Assembly: GCA_934255435.1 (NCBI GenBank) | Contig: CAKQNZ010000077.1 | Location: 1 to 8,775, forward strand | Source of the DNA: an uncultured Clostridia bacterium | GTDB taxonomy: Bacteria > Bacillota > Clostridia > Peptostreptococcales > Anaerovoracaceae | Reading direction: 5' to 3' | Length of the DNA stretch: 8,775 nt | The notes under the pieces: generated by a model | What the model saw: the letters and a program-made list of their open reading frames with translations, nothing else | Database searches by the model: none | Told to the model about the DNA's origin: nothing | Made by a program: the position numbers and the translations under genes | In this document: piece by piece, positions 7,243 to 8,775 of the stretch | Layout of the letters: the number at the start of each line of letters is the position of its first letter | How positions within the stretch are numbered: position 1 is the stretch's first letter

Positions 7243-7270
7243 ACAGCACACCGGAAGGTGTGCTGTTTTT
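7243..7270 (+). terminator. Intrinsic terminator of the transporter operon
   Basis: A perfect ten-pair stem, ACAGCACACC (7243-7252) with GGTGTGCTGT (7257-7266), closes on the stable tetraloop GGAA and runs into TTTTT (7266-7270). It starts four bases after the PHP stop codon. Confidence 0.95.
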
Positions 7271-7276
7271 ATGAGG

Positions 7277-7407
7277 CCCGTGCAGAGCAGAACGAAGCCT
7301 TGTTTTAAAGCTGCATACGGGAGAGCCGGCATCCTGTTTTACCTGGTTTATGTATCCGCCGTTGAAGACCATGGAGTCGCTGGCTTGAGAACCAGCCGAC
7401 TTATTTT
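7277..7407 (+). ncRNA. Putative structured small RNA or conserved intergenic element
   Basis: No convincing protein gene lies here, but the stretch is rich in pairing. CCCGT and GCAG (7277-7285) can pair with CTGC and ACGGG (7311-7321) around an AT bulge. GCCGGC (7325-7330) can pair with GCTGGC (7379-7384), competing with the last hairpin. That last hairpin, AGTCG+CTGG (7375-7383) with CCAG+C+CGACT (7392-7401), has nine pairs, one bulged C and the loop CTTGAGAA, and is followed by TATTTTG, like a terminator. Because the operon already ended at 7270, a second terminator here suggests an independent short transcript. The class is not identified; 6S RNA and Clostridiales-1 are candidates to test. 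No clear promoter was found. Confidence 0.4.
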
Positions 7408-7408
7408 G
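7375..7408 (+). terminator. Terminator-like hairpin ending the intergenic element
   Basis: AGTCG (7375-7379) pairs with CGACT (7397-7401) and CTGG (7380-7383) with CCAG (7392-7395), with one bulged C (7396) and an eight-base loop. TATTTTG follows. The reverse strand has no T-run after it, so it would work in the forward direction only. Confidence 0.55.
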
Positions 7409-7421
7409 CATGATCTATGCA
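7407..7421. repeat. Small inverted repeat
   Basis: TGCAT (7407-7411) and ATGCA (7417-7421) flank GATCT. It lies just after the terminator-like hairpin. No T-run follows on the forward strand; on the reverse strand AAATAAG follows. Function unknown. Confidence 0.3.
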
Positions 7422-7477
7422 CCGAAGAATGAAAAAGCAAATGCTGACATGGCATGCGTAGAGCAACAGTATGGAAA

Positions 7478-7514
7478 GGGACGAAACAGAGCAAAAAAGC
7501 TGCAAAAACGACCC
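7478..7514. repeat. 37-bp dyad unit A
   Basis: The left arm GGGACGAAAC starts at 7478 and the right arm GCAAAAACGACCCAT ends just past 7514. GGGACG and CGACCC are inverse except for one A-A mismatch. The distance from arm start to arm start is 31 bases, identical in units B and C. The interior is A-rich and not conserved. Confidence 0.7.
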
Positions 7515-7572
7515 ATTTTACTCAAGCAGCACAATGAAAAGACGACATCACCACGACCACAAACAAGCCAAA

Positions 7573-7609
7573 GGGACGAAAATCACAATTCAAGTGATGA
7601 TAACGTCCC
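7573..7609. repeat. 37-bp dyad unit B, the most perfect copy
   Basis: GGGACG (7573-7578) and CGTCCC (7604-7609) are a perfect inverted repeat, extended to nine pairs by flanking AAA and TTT (7570-7612). A second nested pair, ATCAC (7582-7586) with GTGAT (7594-7598), sits inside. Five T residues (7610-7614) follow the right arm, so this copy could also fold as a terminator in RNA. Confidence 0.75.
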
Positions 7610-7666
7610 TTTTTGATCGATCCGGCTCAAAAATCAAGCCAGCGATACAGCAGCATGAAGTGAAAA

Positions 7667-7703
7667 AGGACGAAACCCACAGTAAACAAAGCAAAAACGT
7701 CCC
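7667..7703. repeat. 37-bp dyad unit C
   Basis: AGGACGAAAC starts at 7667 and GCAAAAACGTCCC ends at 7703, followed by AT as in unit A. GGACG and CGTCC form five pairs; the outermost position is changed from G to A. It starts 94 bases after unit B, and B starts 95 bases after A. It ends 20 bases before the -35 box of the sigma factor promoter. Confidence 0.7.
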
Positions 7704-7722
7704 ATACATACAGCCGTAATAA

Positions 7723-7751
7723 TGGACGCATCATATACACTGTGCTATAAT
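7723..7751 (+). promoter_or_regulatory. Sigma-A-type promoter of the sigma factor gene
   Basis: A perfect TATAAT (7746-7751) carries an extended -10 TG at 7743-7744. TGGACG (7723-7728), 17 bases upstream, matches TTGACA in four of six positions. Transcription would start near 7758, giving a leader of about 54 bases in which I see no further structure. No ECF-type autoregulatory promoter was recognised. Confidence 0.72.
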
Positions 7752-7811
7752 ACTAACCGAAACTCACAGGATATGCAGCAGGGGATACATCTAAACGGAG
7801 GAAGCAGCTGA

Positions 7812-8396
7812 ATGGACAAAGACCGGGAAGAACTGGCGGATTTTTATAAAAAGAATATAAAACCGAGGTCAGGCGATATATATAAAATCGTCTGTGCGGT
7901 GATCGAAGAAGAGGATGCTGCAAAGGACATAACTCAGGATATATTGCTGAAGTCATGGGAAAAGCTGGCTTCGCTGAAAGACAGGACAAAATACTGGCAG
8001 TGGGTAGAATCGATCACAGGTAATGAAATCAGAGGATATATGCGCAAAAAGAAAACAAGACAGAAGTTCTTATCCAATATATCTTTTGATGATATGGCTG
8101 ATCAGCTGACAGCTGCGAGCGATATCATGGCAACGGAGGCTGACCTGCTGGAAATCATGGTCCATGAGGAAGAACAGATGATGGTAATGGAGGGTCTTGC
8201 CAGTCTGGACGACCGTGACAGTATGATAATAAAAATGCATCTTGTGGCAGGGATGTCACTCAAGGACATCGCATCAGCAATGGGGATAAATTACGGTACG
8301 ATGAGAGTTACATATTCAAGAGCGCTGAAAAAACTCAAAGAGGCGTATCTGAGACTCGAGAAGGGAGGTTGTGGCAGTGAACAGAAGCAAAAATGA
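7812..8396 (+). CDS. ECF-like RNA polymerase sigma factor
   Basis: This 194-residue protein has the two-domain plan of extracytoplasmic-function sigma factors. Region 2 spans about 22-80: DIYKIVCAVIEEEDAAKDITQDILLKSW, then KYWQWVESITGNEIRGYMRKKK for -10 recognition. A linker runs to about 120. Region 4 (about 125-180) has LDDRDSMIIKMHLVAGMSLKDIASAMGINYGTMRVTYSRALKKLK, a helix-turn-helix for -35 binding. It redirects RNA polymerase to a small regulon whose promoter is unknown here. ATG 7812 has GGAGG (7797-7801) ten bases before it. The next gene overlaps its end by 20 bases, the usual arrangement for a sigma factor and its membrane regulator. Expression seems to start from a housekeeping promoter at 7723-7751. 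Confidence 0.88.
   Translation: MDKDREELADFYKKNIKPRSGDIYKIVCAVIEEEDAAKDITQDILLKSWEKLASLKDRTKYWQWVESITGNEIRGYMRKKKTRQKFLSNISFDDMADQLTAASDIMATEADLLEIMVHEEEQMMVMEGLASLDDRDSMIIKMHLVAGMSLKDIASAMGINYGTMRVTYSRALKKLKEAYLRLEKGGCGSEQKQK
8363..8368 (+). promoter_or_regulatory. Ribosome binding site selecting a GTG start inside the sigma gene
   Basis: GGGAGG lies eight bases before GTG 8377 and only two bases before GTG 8371, so GTG 8377 is the better start for the following gene. The site is inside the sigma factor coding sequence, which implies coupled translation. Confidence 0.7.
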
Positions 8397-8775
8397 TGAA
8401 ATACATGATCAGCTTATGAAAAAGTTCAGAGAAGCGGATCGTAAATACAATAGTGATGAACGGGAAATACCTGACTTCGATTTTTCATTCCTTGACGATG
8501 ATGCACACAATGCTGGACCAAGTGAAAAAAAGAAAAAGGCTCCTTCCTCCACAGGGCACAGATTTGCAGCTGCTGCAGCTTGTATCATGATCGTTCTGCT
8601 GTCGGCAAATATACTTCTTATAGCTACAGACAGCACAGATACATATGGTGATCGAGGTCTTCTGCATCGTATAAAAACCGGTGTATCAGGTCTTTTTACT
8701 GATGAGGAATCAGCTGACAGTGATGGCATCAGAGACAGTATATCGATAACAGATATGAAGAATATAAAGTCCGCA
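8377..8775 (+). CDS. Putative membrane-bound regulator (anti-sigma-like) of the sigma factor, 3' end outside window
   Basis: The frame from GTG 8377 stays open for 133 codons to the end of the window. About 60 N-terminal residues are charged and likely cytoplasmic (starting MNRSKNDEIHDQLMKKF, then acidic IPDFDFSFLDDD, then KKKK just before the membrane). One hydrophobic segment follows at about 62-84 (FAAAAACIMIVLLSANILLIA). The rest seen so far is polar and probably outside. A single-pass protein translated in overlap with an ECF-like sigma factor is most likely its anti-sigma factor or sensor. No zinc-binding HxxxCxxC motif is seen, so it is not a classic ZAS-type protein. Clostridial relatives often carry DUF4367- or DUF4179-like outer domains; that part would lie beyond the window and is a guess. 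Confidence 0.72.
   Translation, partial: MNRSKNDEIHDQLMKKFREADRKYNSDEREIPDFDFSFLDDDAHNAGPSEKKKKAPSSTGHRFAAAAACIMIVLLSANILLIATDSTDTYGDRGLLHRIKTGVSGLFTDEESADSDGIRDSISITDMKNIKSA

Noticed and set aside
7277..7407. T-box leader, group II intron domain V or tmRNA fragment
   Set aside because: No T-box consensus, no domain V AGC/GAAA arrangement and no tmRNA tRNA-like end or tag frame could be found.
7130..7411. Reverse-strand 93-residue frame across the PHP gene end and the intergenic element
   Set aside because: It overlaps the real PHP gene and the operon terminator, has no ribosome binding site I can see, and its apparent familiarity is better explained by conserved structured DNA or RNA.
7478..7703. 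CRISPR array
   Set aside because: The repeated parts are short inverted arms with variable DNA inside each unit, and the pieces between units are also unlike a spacer series. There are only three copies and no cas gene is nearby.
7483..7703. ECF-type promoters (GAAAC then CGTC) within dyad units A and C
   Set aside because: The spacing between GAAAC and CGTC or CGAC is 21 bases, longer than the usual 15-17 for such promoters, and unit B lacks GAAAC. The symmetric arms explain the bases better.
7410..7719. Two forward short frames of 68 and 82 residues over the dyad array
   Set aside because: They are rich in Lys, Gln and His from the A-rich repeats, have no good ribosome binding site, and follow no known family.

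Overview
The window looks like a chromosomal segment of an anaerobic Firmicute, most likely a member of the Clostridia. This rests on strong AGGAGG-type ribosome binding sites, a guanine-class riboswitch, a BMP-family nucleoside ABC transporter with its usual gene order, intrinsic terminators after the operons, and a small ECF-type sigma factor paired with a membrane protein. I cannot name the genus from sequence alone.

Layout. (1) Positions 1-421 hold the 3' part of a xanthine phosphoribosyltransferase gene (xpt), closed by an intrinsic terminator at 461-492. (2) Positions 493-838 are a regulatory leader: a sigma-A-like promoter, a purine (guanine-type) riboswitch aptamer at 608-673, an intermediate hairpin and a terminator hairpin at 752-779. 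(3) Positions 839-7239 form one operon: a substrate-binding lipoprotein, a stable hairpin, a duplicated-domain ABC ATPase, two permeases, a DJ-1/PfpI family protein and a PHP-family phosphoesterase. It ends at a strong terminator (7243-7270). (4) Positions 7271-7811 carry no convincing protein gene. They hold a structured element ending in a terminator-like hairpin (7277-7407), then three 37-bp inverted-repeat units spaced 94-95 bp apart (7478-7703), then a sigma-A promoter (7723-7751). (5) Positions 7812-8775 encode an ECF-like sigma factor and, overlapping it from a GTG start, a single-pass membrane protein cut by the window end that is probably its regulator.

How it works together. The first two thirds read as a purine salvage and uptake unit. 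Xpt turns xanthine into XMP. The riboswitch senses guanine or hypoxanthine and probably shuts off the transporter operon when purine is plentiful. The BMP/NupOPQ-type transporter imports purine nucleosides. The PHP enzyme resembles TrpH/RNase AM-type phosphoesterases that act on small nucleotides, so its presence in the same transcript suggests a link to nucleotide turnover. The DJ-1 protein's role is unknown. The last third is a separate regulatory locus.

The parts most worth a second look are the evenly phased dyad array upstream of the sigma factor, the putative structured RNA before it, and an EF-hand-like acidic loop in the nucleoside-binding lipoprotein.
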